DNA from: Gnetum montanum
Taxonomy: Eukaryota; Streptophyta; Gnetopsida; Gnetales; Gnetaceae
Direction: 5' to 3'
Assembly: GCA_015680685.1 (NCBI GenBank)
Contig: MNCI01000125.1
Location: 57,892-121,891, forward strand
DNA length: 64,000 nucleotides
The position numbers and the translations under genes were made by a program. Below the pieces are notes generated by a model, which was not told where the DNA came from, made no database searches, and worked only from the letters and a program-made list of their open reading frames with translations. Each line of letters starts with the position of its first letter. The stretch's first letter is position 1. Of this stretch, positions 1-12,959 are shown piece by piece.

Positions 1-1918
1 TTCTTGATGAGAGGTATGAACTTGGCATGAAAAAGTTGAAGGAATGAAAGAAATTTTGGTAGCAAAGTAGTTATTTTGTTATAATGGATGGATGGATTGA
101 TATTCATCAACATCCATTAATTAATATTATAATTAGTTGTCAACTTGGACCATTTTTTCTTAAAGCTACAAACTACTCCAATCATATAAAATATGCTAAT
201 CTTCAAGCCAAATTATTAGAGACAGCAAATGTAACTATTAATTCAAGTAACATTATTCAAGTCATAATAGATGCAGCTCCTATTTATAGGCATGTAGGAA
301 AAATGATAAAAATGATTCATTCAAATATATTTTGAACTCCTTGTTATGTTCATTCTCTAAATAATACACTTTGTGATATTGGTAAAATTGATTGGGTGAA
401 AAATCTTATTATAGATGCAAGAGGCATACAAATTTTCATTTGTAATCATCACTATTCAAATTCTTTGTTCAAAAAATGTAACATAAATAAGACTTAATCA
501 AAAAATCTATATTGTGTGTTTTTATAAGATTTGATTTATTAATGCTAAACTAATTATAAATTTTTTGAAACAAGTTTGCTTCATATTTTATAATGTTTGA
601 GAGAATGCAAGAGATACAAGAATCATTACAAACAATGTTCATAACCAGTAAATGGAAGAATTGAGAGGAAGCAACACAAATATAGGAAAATGTGTTAGAG
701 AAAAGATTTTATTATATAAGTAGTGGAAAAAGTGTTAGAGAACTATATTTTATCAACATGCTACAATCTATTGTTGATTTCATTCATTATGCTGATACAG
801 ATACACCTGCGTTAGAAGAAATTTATGTAATTTTATGTAAACATGTTAGCAGAAATTAAAGGTTCTAGAAATGCATAGCTCTTTTGATTTTTACAGTGGT
901 CAGCTACTTCTATCGATTCTAAAAAGATAGAACGCTATAAATATCCCATTGCACATGGTTGCATATGCATTAAATATTAAGTAGCATTCTTCAAAACACA
1001 GACAAAAATCCAACAAGGCCTTGTGATGATTTTGATGTAAGAACAAGTTTTTAAAAATATGTTAAATAGTTATATTCATCTTGTGAGGCTAGCTTAATTA
1101 GAAAGAAATGGCTTCAATTTACTAAAGGACATACAAAAGCATTTAAATTTCAAGATGTTGTATTTGATATGGCTAAAATAGTTCAAGAAGATCCAACTAG
1201 ATGGTGGAGTTTGTATGATGGAGATACTCCTAGACTTCAAACTTTAGCAGTGAAGCTTCTTTCTTAGGTAATAATATCAGTTTTTCATTAAACATGTAAT
1301 AAATATAAATACACATTAATTTCCTTAATAGATTTATGCAATGTGATGTTTGAAAACTTGAAATAGTGATGGTTTATATATCATTTTGCATTCTCTAAAC
1401 ACCATGATTAGTAGGCTATCAGGTCTAAAGCTTCAAATGAGTTTGTTTATTGATGAAGTTTTGAATGATTTATAAAATGAATCTTTTAACAACGCAAAAT
1501 TTCATTCTTGTTTTTATCATTTATGTAGGTTGCATCTTCTTCTTCTGCTGAAAGAAATTGGTTGACATATTCTTTCATTCATCTTATAAAAAGAAATAGT
1601 GTTACTCCAAAAAGAGTTGAACAATTGGTATTTATTCATAGCATGATTAAATTGGAAGAAAGAAAGAAAATAAAGTATAGGCAATCACTTGCTCTTCATT
1701 GGGATGTTAATCCAAAAGATGATGATGTTGCAATAGTTGATGATAGAGAAAGGTATTCTAATGACTTAGTTAATGTACCTGGAGCAATGAATCTTAATAT
1801 TGATGATTCAATTCTTGATGAAGATGATTACCATGCAAATGATATTAATGACACAGAACAAAATAAAGTAGGTTTTACAAATTTACTCTTTAGAGAGCAA
1901 GAAGAGAAAATAGGCTAA
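1..1918 (+). pseudogene. hAT-superfamily transposase remnant (DUF659 part plus C-terminal dimerisation domain)
   Basis: Coding sequence of a plant hAT DNA transposon, broken by stops. Positions 84-480 encode a DUF659-type RNase H-like segment: a DGWID start, a stretch resembling VVTDNA (here VIIDAAP), then after a TGA at 333 the TPCYVHSLNNTLCDIG segment, typical of the catalytic domain. The middle (about 480-1130) is too decayed to follow. From 1138 the frame reads FKFQDVVFDMAKIVQED..RWWSLYDGDTP..LQ.LA.KLLS and ends at a TAG at 1265-1267. A 261-bp intron (1268 GT to 1528 AG) joins it to VASSSSAERNW..., the signature of the hAT C-terminal dimerisation domain, open to the stop at 1916-1918. The codon at the splice junction is TAG where the family has Gln. 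No terminal inverted repeats or 8-bp target duplication were found, and the element may begin left of the window. Confidence 0.85.
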
Positions 1919-2325
1919 AAATCAAAATTTGAACAATGTAATAGCTTCTAAGCTTTGGCAAGAAAGTTTTTTGTGATTTGGAAAAAGATAGATAATTTTG
2001 TAACATTATCACACACACATATATGATAATACTAAAATATTTTATAACAAATATGAGACTCAATACTTAATGTTTCATTACAATCTTTTATGCAATTTTA
2101 AGCATTTACAATATTTTGAATTTACATTGTACTTATTCTATATTCTACAATGTTTATTGTGATATATGAGATTTAATTTTTTTAAAAAAAAAACTAATAT
2201 ATTTAAATTTTCTCTATCACGTTCCTAGCTACGAACTTGTCCCCAATTTTTCTTGAAACACATATCCAAAAATGTTTAGAATCATGATCCCTTGATTCCT
2301 CACTTCCACGAATTGGATTCTTTCA
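1919..2325. other. AT-rich spacer after the hAT remnant
   Basis: No gene seen. It holds a short CA/TA run near 2009-2024 and long A/T runs, probably the 3' end of the hAT element followed by its insertion site. Confidence 0.5.
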
Positions 2326-3637
2326 ATGCATAGCCTATACCCAACCATATGAATCACAAGCATGTACACATGATCTAGTCGAATTCCATGGGCACCTTCT
2401 AACTAAGTGGCCTATGTCTTAGATAGTAAAAATGTACGGTTATTGGTTATTATCTTCCCAATCATCACTTGTGTTAACTTCATCCATATGGCTCAGTGTG
2501 ATTGAGGTGTAAGATATCTATACTTATTATTTTATTATTTTAAAACATACTAAGAAAGGAAGTGGGTAGAATATTAAACTTTAACTGATTAACAACTAAA
2601 CTATCTTAAATGTGGAGCATCCATTCCTACTTTTTGTGCACATTCTCAACATATACACTAACCATTGGTTTACCAAGTGCTTACTGTTGGACGTACCAAG
2701 TATTTACTACTAGGATTACAAATCATTAGTACATTATGCTCAAAGTGGTCATACTCATGTTACTTATGAAGTAAGATATTAACACTTAAGTACAAGAAAG
2801 TAAACTAAACTTAAACTAATCCAAGTGTTGCAATGGAGAGAAGAAATCTTGATTTTTTTTTTCATTCATGTAACTATGTCTAGGTACATCTTACACTTGA
2901 ATAAAATTCTATATAATCAATTCAATCCACACTATAGGTACTTAGAAGAAAATTTCACTAAGTCCTATAGAAAAAAAATGCAAGAGTTTGGCTAAGGGGA
3001 TGAACAAAGATGCCTTAAATGTGGTTGGTGTGTGTGCTTATATAGGCTTTGGAAGGGTCAACATTGACACACATGTGTCAATGCATCTTAGGATGCATTG
3101 ACAAGGCTACGTTAACAAGCATGCATCGACACAACTTATTGATTATTTATTATACCCCCATGACTAACTAAAAACTCGCACATGAGTGAAGAAAATGGGA
3201 TTGAGTTTGTTATAAAATTTGAGAAAATATGGAGCTAACTAACTGACTTTAATAAACACAACTCTTAAGTGCTATTTTGATTTATAATTTACATGGATAT
3301 AAAATTAATGCAATGTACAAAGAATTGGGACACTTTGACAAAAATGATAGATGCCTATTAGATGGATTAAGATGAGATAAATTTTTCACACCATGCTTGG
3401 AGGTGAAGGCTCCTATGGTGTAGAGGGTTCTTCGCTAGGTCCTTGCTTTGCTAGAGGCCTAGGTTGGCCTATTGCTACTGTCAAAAGTTGGAAAGCACCT
3501 AGAAGTGCCTTCATTTTTTTCTCCTTACCCTATGGGTCATGAATGATCCAAGTTGCTTCACCTAGATGTGCTAGCACTAGTATATCCCATGGGGTATGGT
3601 AGTGTGAAAAACATCTTCTTCATCTTAACAAACCAAG

Positions 3638-3901
3638 CTACAAATTGTTAAATTTGAAGTCAAACATATGGACAAGGTTCTGAAACTCTTGGTAGTAACT
3701 TATTCTTCTGGCCAAGTTCTCAAAAACTAATCTTTGGTAAGTGAATTTGCTTTTAAGAACTTCAAGATTTGCATTGACCATTTCTAACTTTTGTTTAGTA
3801 TCCTTGTGGAGCTTGAACTTTGCCTCATAGAGGAGGTAAGAGCTGTCACTTGCTTTTCCAATTCTGATTTTGGCCTTCCTTCCTATTGTCAACATTATCA
3901 A
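3638..3901 (-). pseudogene. Family A internal ORF fragment, charged helical protein
   Basis: An 87-codon open stretch rich in Lys, Glu, Leu and Asn with heptad-like spacing (SSYLLYEAKFKLHKDTKQKL...), suggesting a coiled coil. The same protein is encoded, with stops, on the minus strand at about 24480-24690 of the second family A-type element (SSYLLYEVEFKHHKDTKKKL), so it was a real coding region of the family. I do not recognise the domain; position and composition suggest a gag-like or accessory protein. The initiator is unclear because the frame probably continues from 5' sequence. Confidence 0.5.
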
Positions 3902-4592
3902 GTTTACATATCATAGTTTGTAGAGTTCCATGTATTCTATCATCTCTTCAATCTGCAACTCTTTTAGGCAGAGTTTTGCTTAGTTGTATGTGTTAAAGCC
4001 ATCAAAGATGGATTGCCACACATCACCTCTTTGTTAGAGTTGCTAAAGGGCCTCATTCACCTTTGCCTTTGCTAACTTGATTTCTTTCTCATTAATTCTT
4101 TAAGCATTCCAACATCATTCCTACAATGATTTTTAACTTATTCATACTTCAAGACCTCATTTTTTCACGCAGTGACCTCAATTGTAGTCTTTTAGTCAAG
4201 GGCATGAACCTTTTTCATTGAGAGATTTCTATTATCCATAGCCAATCTTCTCAAGTTAAGGTTTACCTTGGAAAGCTGTTCCTACTAGTGGTGGATGTAT
4301 TCAACCATTTGGTCCTTTTATTGTTCAACATTTCACAAGTAATGATTATCTTGGGTTAGCACTTAATTTTCCTCGTGAACTTGTTAAGGCCATGGCTAAA
4401 GGAATTCATCATTTCCTTCAACAATGTTGCATCAAAGATCACCATATTGTTTGCATTTTGGGCCTCTTGTGATCTGTGCTAAAGCTATTGGAAAGCTTTC
4501 TCTCTAGTAAGCTCTAGCCTGAGGATGGCAAGGTCTGATAAGCAAGCTTTGAATGTTGCAACCTTGATGGCTGCAACCTTGATGGCCAATCA

Positions 4593-4949
4593 TCAATTGC
4601 TAACGGTGGTCTCCTCAAGTTTTGCATTTGCGATTAATAGCTTACCTCTTATCTTTGGCAACTGTGAGTGACTAGTTGAAATATCTTTTGGGAGATTAAA
4701 TATTTTCAAAATCAGTTGCTTGGCTTCCACTAGGCACTCCAATACTTCTTCATGTTGAGCTACACTGATCCCTTTGCTCCCTACTCCTACTAATGCTTGT
4801 AAATCTACCATGGCAACAACATCAGAGATAGATGTTGTAGGAGCATTTAGAGCTTCTTTAATTTGATTCACCACCACCTCTGCTACTGTCTCTTGGCCCT
4901 TGTGTGGCATAACTAGGATCGTCACTCCCTCACCTTCGTCCAATATCAT
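4593..4949 (-). pseudogene. Family A internal ORF fragment (118 codons)
   Basis: Open stretch on the minus strand of the family A element, upstream of the coiled-coil-like fragment and probably part of the same polyprotein. It is rich in Val, Ala and Glu, with no zinc knuckle or protease motif. No recognised family. Stops upstream and downstream suggest only a piece of the original frame survives. Confidence 0.35.
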
Positions 4950-5905
4950 AGAGAAGACTACTGCATTTCTAGAAATTTCAAGAAATGCTTATCTTGGTAT
5001 TGACATAGTGAATTTTCTAGTACTAGGATTAGAGTAAATGTGTGCTCATTTCTCTATGAAGAGAACGACGAAGTCATTTCTATGTCAAACCAATTGATGG
5101 TTCTTGTAACCTTGTTTTGATGGCTCATAACTGGTCTATAAACTAAAAATTCTCCACCACCTCTAGAGGCTAATTGTTGTTGCAAATTATGTTCTCAAAA
5201 TTTCTTGAAGCATTGTGCAACTACTAGCATTTCTAGTATCATCTTTGATGCTATAGGTGGTGGTGGTTGTTGTTGTTCCTCTTGTTAAAGTTTGGTAGGT
5301 GCTTTTTCTTTCATCATTTCCTACCATAATTTGGAAGGAGCTTTGCGAACCACATCATTAGAGTAGCAGGATATGCCTTCCCTTGTACAAAATTTTCTAA
5401 GAAAACATCAAAAGAGGAGTGTCTGCCTATCCTTCTCATTCTCCTTAAAATGCCTCTTTATTTCAAGGAAGATAAGCTAGGGTAGGTTGACTCTCATGAA
5501 ATGTGTCCAGGTACAATGCCACTTGAATAAGACATCATACAATTGACTCAAATCTACACTATAGGCATTCATTGACTATTCTCTAGGATTATAGAATAAA
5601 AGTACAAGAGTCTGGCTACAGTGTTGACTAAATGATGCCAAATACATGGTGGGTGCTTGCATATTTATAGGAAAATACAGGCATTGCATCAAGGGGGATA
5701 CATTAACACATTTAGTTGTATCGACGGGGATGCATCAATGAGGCTACGTCAACACATCTAAGATGTGTTACTAGTATATGCATCAACATATCTTCATTGA
5801 CATATATGCATCGATGTATCTAAGATGTATCAACGAGGATGTGTTGACGAGGCTTTGTCGATGAGGATGCATTGATGTAGTTGCCTGACATATTAGGTCT
5901 CATCA

Positions 5906-8649
5906 ATATTTCTACAAATTCTAGTAGGAAAACAAAGATAAAAAAAACCTTAAAAAAAAACATCTAGAAGATGACATTACCTTTGTTGCAACCCCTTAAT
6001 AAGTTTGGGATGTCTAGCTAGAGGTCATGACACAAGTCACAATAAACTCTAATAACCAACAGTAAAAATTCATCATAAGCCCTACCTAAAATTGTTGTTT
6101 CACCAATCCAATAAGGGTGCAATGCATATCTACACTCCATCAAAACCATGGGCAAGGACTTTAAAACAAGGAAAAAACTAGAAATGCAACTTAGAGCATA
6201 AAATAATAATGCTTTGATAAGGATTACAATCATAAAATTGTCATCTAACAAAACTATGGAATAAATGCTAATCTAAAACTTTAATCTATCAATATTATGA
6301 AGAAGAAAGCTACTAAAATTTCAAACTAGGCCTTACATTTAGATCAAAACCAAAAGCCACAATTGTGCAAAAGATAAATCATTACAAATACACTTGATCT
6401 ATGCACAAGTAGAATGTACACGCCCACGCAACAACATGAGACCATAAACCAACAACAAACAAGAGAACTCACATATGCCATGCAACATACGCAAAAACAC
6501 AAAAACTAATAGAACCATTAAGGACAAGCCTCTCACTTGGTTAACACCACATGAAGACTAAAGAAGATGCGTACACAAAAACGCAACACCTAATACATCC
6601 ATTAATGATAAGGCTCTCACTTGGTTAACATTACATGAAGACTTACAAAGACACACACAATAATGAACTAACTATGACATGCATGCATAGCAATCATGAA
6701 CACATATACAACTATACTTGCACAACTATTAGAACTTTCACCTGTTAATCCAAAGGATATCACAATGTACTACCTAGGCTTTAGTGTTGGACAGACATAA
6801 GTTTAGGCTTTCTAACCCTAACCCTAATCAACTTTTTTCATACTAAAGTAACTTGTAAAAAGCTAGCAAAGCCTAGATGTAAATTTTTAACTCATTAGAG
6901 CAACTTTCAAAAAGCTTGCAAAACCTAGATGTAAAGTTCTATCTTCCACACGTAGGTTGAAACCATAAGATAAAAGCTTCCTATTCTAACTAGCCATGTT
7001 GCTCTCTATAGAAATAAAAAAACTGCAACTTAGACTTTGCATACAAGATCTATTAATTTTAACACAATTAACCAACTCTTTCACTACTAATGTAAACATA
7101 AAACAAGCAATATAAACTAATTAAAAACTTAATAAAACTAACCCATCTACATATAAGATATTCATCTATCAAAATCACATACATTGGACCATGATGCACA
7201 TGTTGTTCATAATATAGATACGATCCTAACATTAAAATAAAATTCAAAGCATAAAACCTCATCATCACACCTAATCAAGCATAATTAGGCTCAAGAGCAA
7301 ATGCGTAACAAGCATAATAGATATATACCTATCGAAGTGAAAACTCATAAGCACTGGTCAACATGCATGGTATATGTCAACTCATTCAACTAGGTTAATG
7401 CAAAAGCATAAAATATCATAATGCATAAACAATACAAATGCATAATCAACACATAATTACTTTAGCAAATACCACATCAATCTATCTAGCAAAAGCCTCC
7501 ATAAGACTAGCATAAGAGAAATGCATATAGAGCTTAGAACTAAGGCAAAATGTTACATTTGTTTTTTATGGTCCATAATCATTTTTACTATTTTGCTCCT
7601 CCTAGTTTTTCTTTGTTATACAACTATTTCAACATTTTGTAAATTATTTTTTCTTTTTCCTCCACATTTGACTCATTTTTGTGCTTTTTTTTTCTTTAAA
7701 TTTTCAACTTTCTCAATTTTTTGTGGCCTTGGTTTTGTTCCATCTTAGTATTGTTTTTAGTTTAATGTTTACTTGAGCAACAATGGTTCCATTGTGTGAC
7801 AAGGAAGTTCACATAGCACTAAGAAAGTCTTATCATATTTATAATCTATGAAAACTATGCTAACAAACATAATAGGTTGTTAAAACATTGTGTGAAGAAT
7901 GCTTTCATATAACATGATCCTAATTTGGACCAACAAATTTATCAAGAAAAAACACACTTCAACGTAACATGACGAACAAAATAATGATTCACAGGTGAAA
8001 GGAAAACTTGCATTTGCCTATATTTCAAAATCTGACTTTTAGTACACTAAACCCAAATCTATTGTGATATTTTAATTCTAGCATTTATTAAAAAAATACT
8101 TGTATACTCAATAGAATTTATTAATATCAAACTTATGAAGTGTAATTACTGTGACTCTTTATACATTCGACTCTCTTAGAAAAAAAATTCCTAAATTTTG
8201 AAATCAATAAACAAAATATCCCTATTACCATGGTAAAAAAAAACTTTTTCTTTTAGCTTGATTATTTGGCTTGAAATCTATATTTTGCTAAATATTTAAT
8301 GGTATTTTTAATCCAATATTCTAAGGATAACGGATTCCAATGAGAACCAAATCCTATACTGCTCACCTATAGATTAAATATAAATTATACTAAAGAAAAA
8401 AAATACCATGCTACTGAATTAGCTATTGAACCATATAATAAAAGTTTAACATTTACACCATGATCAGCTTATATAGTGGATAAAGTTTCATGGATCAAAT
8501 TTCTGAAGTCCCAAGTGATTTGGTAGGAAAGTTATTGGAGCGACGTTTTACAAAATATTTTAAATATTTTTTATTTCCCAATTTTTTATCTTTGGCTGTA
8601 AACCTGCTTTAACTGAGTCACAGCCAATGTGCTACATTTGTCCTAGTTA
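5906..8649. repeat. AT-rich spacer with two small imperfect tandem duplications
   Basis: No supportable gene; short open frames here are low-complexity Phe/Leu runs. Two local duplications are visible: about 85 bp around 6513-6651 (both copies contain CTCTCACTTGGTTAACA) and about 54 bp around 6848-6938 (both copies contain CCTAGATGTAAA). From 8650 the sequence is the flank into which the copia element inserted. Confidence 0.5.
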
Positions 8650-9039
8650 TAGCCATCTTTGGGCACATTTACATAAATCATTAGCACTGTTGAATGTAAG
8701 AAAATAATTATGCAGAAAACCAAATGGCATGAGTAATCAAAGTACAAAATGTAGAAGCAAATGGCACAAGAAATTCACATGCAGAAATAACTAAAAATGC
8801 ACAATTCTTGAGCAAATGGAACTAACCTCTAGCCATTGATGCCTTAGCCATCTTTGGGCACATTTACATAAATCATTAGCACTGTTGAATGTAAGAAAAT
8901 AATTGTGCAGAAAACCAAATGACACGAGTAATCAAAGTACAAAATGCGGAAGCAAATGGCATAAGAAATTCACATGCAGAAATAACTAAAAATGCACAAT
9001 TCTTGAGCAAATGGAACTAACCTTCAACCATTGATGCCT
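8650..9039. repeat. 195-bp tandem duplication spanning the left copia insertion junction
   Basis: Two direct copies, 8650-8844 and 8845-9039, each with 45 bp of host flank (AGCCATCTTTGGGCAC...), the target duplication TTGAA and the first 150 bp of the LTR (TGTAAGAAAATAATT...). The copies differ at roughly 7-10 positions by eye, so this looks like an old duplication after insertion and not an assembly echo. Confidence 0.85.
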
Positions 9040-9415
9040 CAGAATAAATTTGGCCCTTTGATTCTTCTTTCACACAGGTGCTTTGCAACAATGGTGTATG
9101 TAATCTTTAAGCGTCTATGAAAGGGGCTAGAACCGCAATCCTGCTATGTTTTGTTATGCTTTTGTTCTCTTATCAAGAACGAATTTATAGGCCATGAGAT
9201 CAGTTACCATAAGAGACCCAATGCCCATGCATAAAAAACCTGTTACTAAATATGGCGACCACATTGATGCATTAACCAACTCATAAAAACATGTTAGTGG
9301 GCATGGTGACCACTTTCATGCATTAACTAATCCATAAAATGCATTACTGAGCATGGTGGCCACTTTGATGCATTAACTAATGCATAAAGCACGTTAGTGG
9401 GTAACACATGCTACG
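8890..9415 (-). repeat. Copia 3' LTR
   Basis: About 526 bp, beginning TGTAAGAAAATAATTGTG and ending CATGCTACG, where the other LTR has CTACA; the terminal A has changed to G. It matches 14824-15367 throughout, including the repeated 'catgcattaacta..cataaa..ca.gttagtgggcatggtg' units near its right side. Confidence 0.9.
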
Positions 9416-9430
9416 ATCTACCACTTGGTT
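9416..9430 (-). other. Copia polypurine tract (degenerate)
   Basis: Read on the minus strand, CAAGTGGTAGAT lies directly before the 3' LTR, close to the purine-rich CAAGTGGGAGA-type tract usual for plant copia elements. It would prime plus-strand DNA synthesis. Confidence 0.5.
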
Positions 9431-9699
9431 TCCATGTTTAATCAAGTCCAAAGTTTAAGAAATAAGTGCACGAACAATGGCAATAGTTCCACTTAATGTA
9501 AGTATTATCTTCTATGTATTACAATGCTTTATCTCTCAAATGTAATTCATTATATGTTAACTTAACTTTATAAATAAACCCAATGTTCATTTTAGGTCCT
9601 GCCATATGTGTATTTTCTCTAATAACTATATGCACAAATCATATGAGAAAATAGCACAAGTGAATAAAAGTTTCATTAAGATTGTAAGTTGCACATACA

Positions 9700-11230
9700 A
9701 TAAATTACATTATAGAACCAAGTCTCATCCAAACTACATGATCCTTAAATGACTTCAATGGCATTCCTTTTGTCAAAGGATCAACTATCATTAATTTAGT
9801 GCTTATATGCACAATGACCACTTTATTTTCCTTAATACGTTCCCTTATGGCTAAGTACTTGATGTTGATGTGTTTACTTCAACTGCCACTCTTATTATTC
9901 TTAACCATGAAGACAATAGCTAAATTGTCACAAAACATTCTTAATGACCTAGATATAGAATCCACAATTCTATGCCCTGGCATGAAACTCTTTAACCATA
10001 CACCATGTGAAGTAGCCTCAAAACAATAAACGAACTCTGCCTCCATGGTGAAAGTAGCAACCAAAGTTTGCTTTCCACTCCTCTAGGATATAGCTCCTCC
10101 AGCTAGCATAAAAACATAACTAGATGTTGATTTCCATGAATCAACACAACCAACAAAGTTTGAATTGGAGTAGCCAGTCACCTTCAAGGAGTCAGTTTAT
10201 TTATACATCAACATGTAATCTTTTGTACCTTGAAGGTACCTCATCACTTCCTTTGCAATCGTCCAATGGTCAATACCTAGATTACTCTGATATTTGCCCA
10301 ACATTTGCACAACAAATGCAATGTTAAGTCTTTTGCAAACTTGAGCATACAGAAGGCTTCTAACAACTGAAGCATATGAAATGTTGCTCATCTAACTTTT
10401 CTCTAAATCATTCTTAAGGCACTAGTTTAAATTGAACCTGTCACCCTTCACAATGGATGCTGTACTTGGTGAACAATCTTTCATCCAAAACCTTTCTAAA
10501 ACTTTATTGATATAGGTTTCCTACGACAGTCCCAGAATACATCTAAATCTGTCCCTATGGATTTGTATGCCAATGACATAAGATGCCTCACCCATATCCT
10601 TCATGTCGAAATTCTTAGAGAGAAAATGTTTCACCTTGTATAGAAATCCACTATTATTGATTGCAAGAAGGATATCATCCACATATAGAACAAGGAAATA
10701 GATTTTTCTCCCACTAACCTTTTGGTATATACATTGATCCATGATGTTTTCTTCAAAACCAAATGAAGTGATTATATCATGGAATTTTAAGTAACATTGA
10801 CAGGAGGCCTATTTCAATCCATATATGGATTTCTTGAGCTTACATACCAATTGCTCACCATCATTAAAAAAAATCCTTCAAGTGGTTTCATATAAACCTC
10901 TTCCTTTAGATCACCATTAAGGAATGTTGTTTTCACATCCATTTGATGTAATTCAAGATTAAAATGGGCAACCAATGCCATGATAACATGAAGGGAGTCC
11001 TTCTTAGATAAAGGAGAAAAGGTCTCTTTGTAATCTATTCCCTCTTTTTGAGTGAACCCTTTAGCAACAAGTCTGGCCTTATATCTTTCAATGTTGCCTA
11101 ATGAGTCTTTCTTAGTCTTGAAGACACATTTGCATCGAATGACTTTGACACCATTAGGCAACTTGACAAGATCCCAGACACCATTAGATGACATAGAGTT
11201 CATTTCATCTTTCATGGCATCATACACAAG
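9700..11230 (-). pseudogene. Copia reverse transcriptase and RNase H remnant
   Basis: The RT part starts near 11227 (WDLVKLPNG, then CKCVFKTKKD, YKARLVAKGFTQKEGIDY, QMDVKTTFLNG). A frameshift near 10870 moves the frame. It resumes with the catalytic YVDD box (LYVDDILLAI at about 10680-10650) and DMGEASYVIGIQI. RNase H follows: YASVVRSLLYAQVC, YQSNLGIDHW...YLQGT (10390-10200), then the AISXRSGKQTLVATFTMEAEF segment with its acidic residue and, near 9760, ADPLTKG-like sequence. TAG or TGA stops occur between blocks. It would have copied the element RNA into DNA and cannot now make a functional enzyme. Confidence 0.9.
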
Positions 11231-11239
11231 TTAGATTCC

Positions 11240-12700
11240 TTACAACTCATGGCTTGTGAAAACGTTTCAGGATCATTTTCAGCTCCTATGTTGTAGTTAG
11301 ACTCCTATAGATACACCACATAGTCACTAGGAATCGCTGATCACCTTAGTCTAGTAGATCTTCTTAATGTTGGTTCATCATTCTCATGAGGATCATGATG
11401 TTCAACAAGTTCTAGTATTTGTCGTTTACCTAGATCTACTACTTCTTGATCAGCAATTTGTGGAACTTCAATGACTGGTTGTTGTTCAATACGCATTTGT
11501 GCTCTAGGAGTATTGTGCACAACAATCAATTTATCATTTGAAATAGTGGGTTGAACATCTGTATGATCTATCTCAGGAACAATGTTCCAAGATCTACTAC
11601 TCCCACTAATCAAGTCATTCTCAAGAAATTTAGCATTCTTTAATTTCACAAACTTAGTAGTATGTGATGGGCAATAAAATCTATATCCCTTAGACCATTC
11701 AGGATATCCAACAAAATAGCTACTTATGGTCCTTGGGTCTAGTTTCTTTTCTTGTGGATTATAAACTCTTACTTCAAATGGGCATCCCCAAACACGTATA
11801 TGCCACAAACTCGGTTTTCAACCTTTCCATAATTCAAATGGTGTCGTTAAGACAACCTTGGCTGGAACTCGATTTAATATATACATGATTGTCTTAAGAG
11901 CTTCAGTTCACAAGGACTTAGGAAGCTTGGAGCCACTAAGCATACTTTGCACCATGTCCAATAATGTTTGGTTTTTTCTTTCTACCACATCATTCTCGTT
12001 TGGAGAACTAGGCATAGTGTACTAGGCAACAATTCTACGCTCTTGAAGAAACTTAGCAAATGGACCATGTGCTTGTCCATCATCAGTATATTTACCATAG
12101 TATTCACCACCTCTATCAAATCTCACTATCTTTAGTTGCTTACCACATTGTTTCTCTACTTCAGCCTTAAACACCTTAAAGGCATCTAAAGATTCACTCT
12201 TGATATGAAGCAAGTAGAGATACATATATCATGAGTAATCATCAATAAAGGTAGAAAATAATTTTGATCATACGCATCCATATCTAAACTACAAATATCT
12301 ATATGTATGATCTCTAATATGTCTAAACTCCTCTTGGCATCTTTCTTTGACATATTAGTTTACTTTTCCTTTATGCAATCCACACAAGTGTCAAAGTCAA
12401 TAAAATCTAGAGTGCTAAGTACTTCATCATTTACTAATCTTTTTATTTTCTCAATAGAGATATGTCCTAATCTACGATGCCACAACATAGAAGATTCATC
12501 GTTCATAACACATCTCTTAATGCCAGCATGAATATGCATAGAAGTATAAGAAGTTTCATTTTGTAAATTAATATTGAAAAGATCATCTATCAATGTACCA
12601 TTTCTAATAAGTTCAGATCTATAATATAAACTAAATATAGCATTTGAAAAATTAAAGAAAAATCCCAATGATACAAGCCTTGAAATAGAAATTAAATTGC
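11240..12700 (-). pseudogene. Copia GAG-pre-integrase and integrase remnant
   Basis: At 12668-12360 is the GAG-pre-integrase zinc-binding module (LWHRRLGHIS, then CVDCIKEK: His and Cys ligands kept). The integrase core follows at about 12300-11850: FDRGGEY with its Asp is at 12120, and the ENDVVERKN-like segment with the catalytic Glu region near 11990 is out of frame. The C-terminal part is at 11808-11341 (VWGCPFEVRVYNPQEKKLDPR, FVGYPEWSKGYRFY), typical of copia integrases. Several frameshifts and stops separate the modules. Confidence 0.9.
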
Positions 12701-12959
12701 TTAAAAAAACTTGGAATATAAAATGCCTTTTCCAATTCTAAAATAAAACTACTACTTAAAACTAATATGCATGTTCTAATTGCCTGCACATGTGAGTGCA
12801 TCTTGTTACCTGAATAGATGCATGACTCACTTCCCATTAGCTTTCTTAGGTTTTTCACCCCTACAAGGAATTAGTAACATGAATTGTAAAACCAAAATCA
12901 ATCCACCATGTATCATGGCCAACATCAACCATATTAGATTCAGAACAAACAAGTGAGAG

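Larger units (their letters stand above)
2326..5905 (-). mobile_element. Old LTR retrotransposon, family A, internally reduced
   Basis: A left LTR at about 2326-3152 resembles the LTR at 23093-23989 and, more weakly, that of element C (37655-38521). They share the order: CCAACCATA.GAAT.ACAAGC near the start, a clustered GTACGT/ACACC block, a 'GAATAAA' block and a TATA segment. The right copy is a fragment (about 5490-5905): it matches only the last 400 bp of the left LTR and ends CATCA at 5905. The interior starts with the polypurine-like CCCCCATGACTAA at 3155, also found next to the other family LTRs, which gives minus orientation. Interior coding (3600-5000) is antisense to the given strand, has no RT or integrase, and is full of stops. 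Probably a non-autonomous element. Confidence 0.65.

Noticed and set aside
6817-6834. CTAACCCTAACCCTAATC, telomere-like repeat
   Set aside because: Only about two and a half units, too short for an interstitial telomere array.
7521-7748. Possible small membrane protein, 75 codons
   Set aside because: Composition is T-run driven (Phe/Leu), with no upstream signals or homologous copy.
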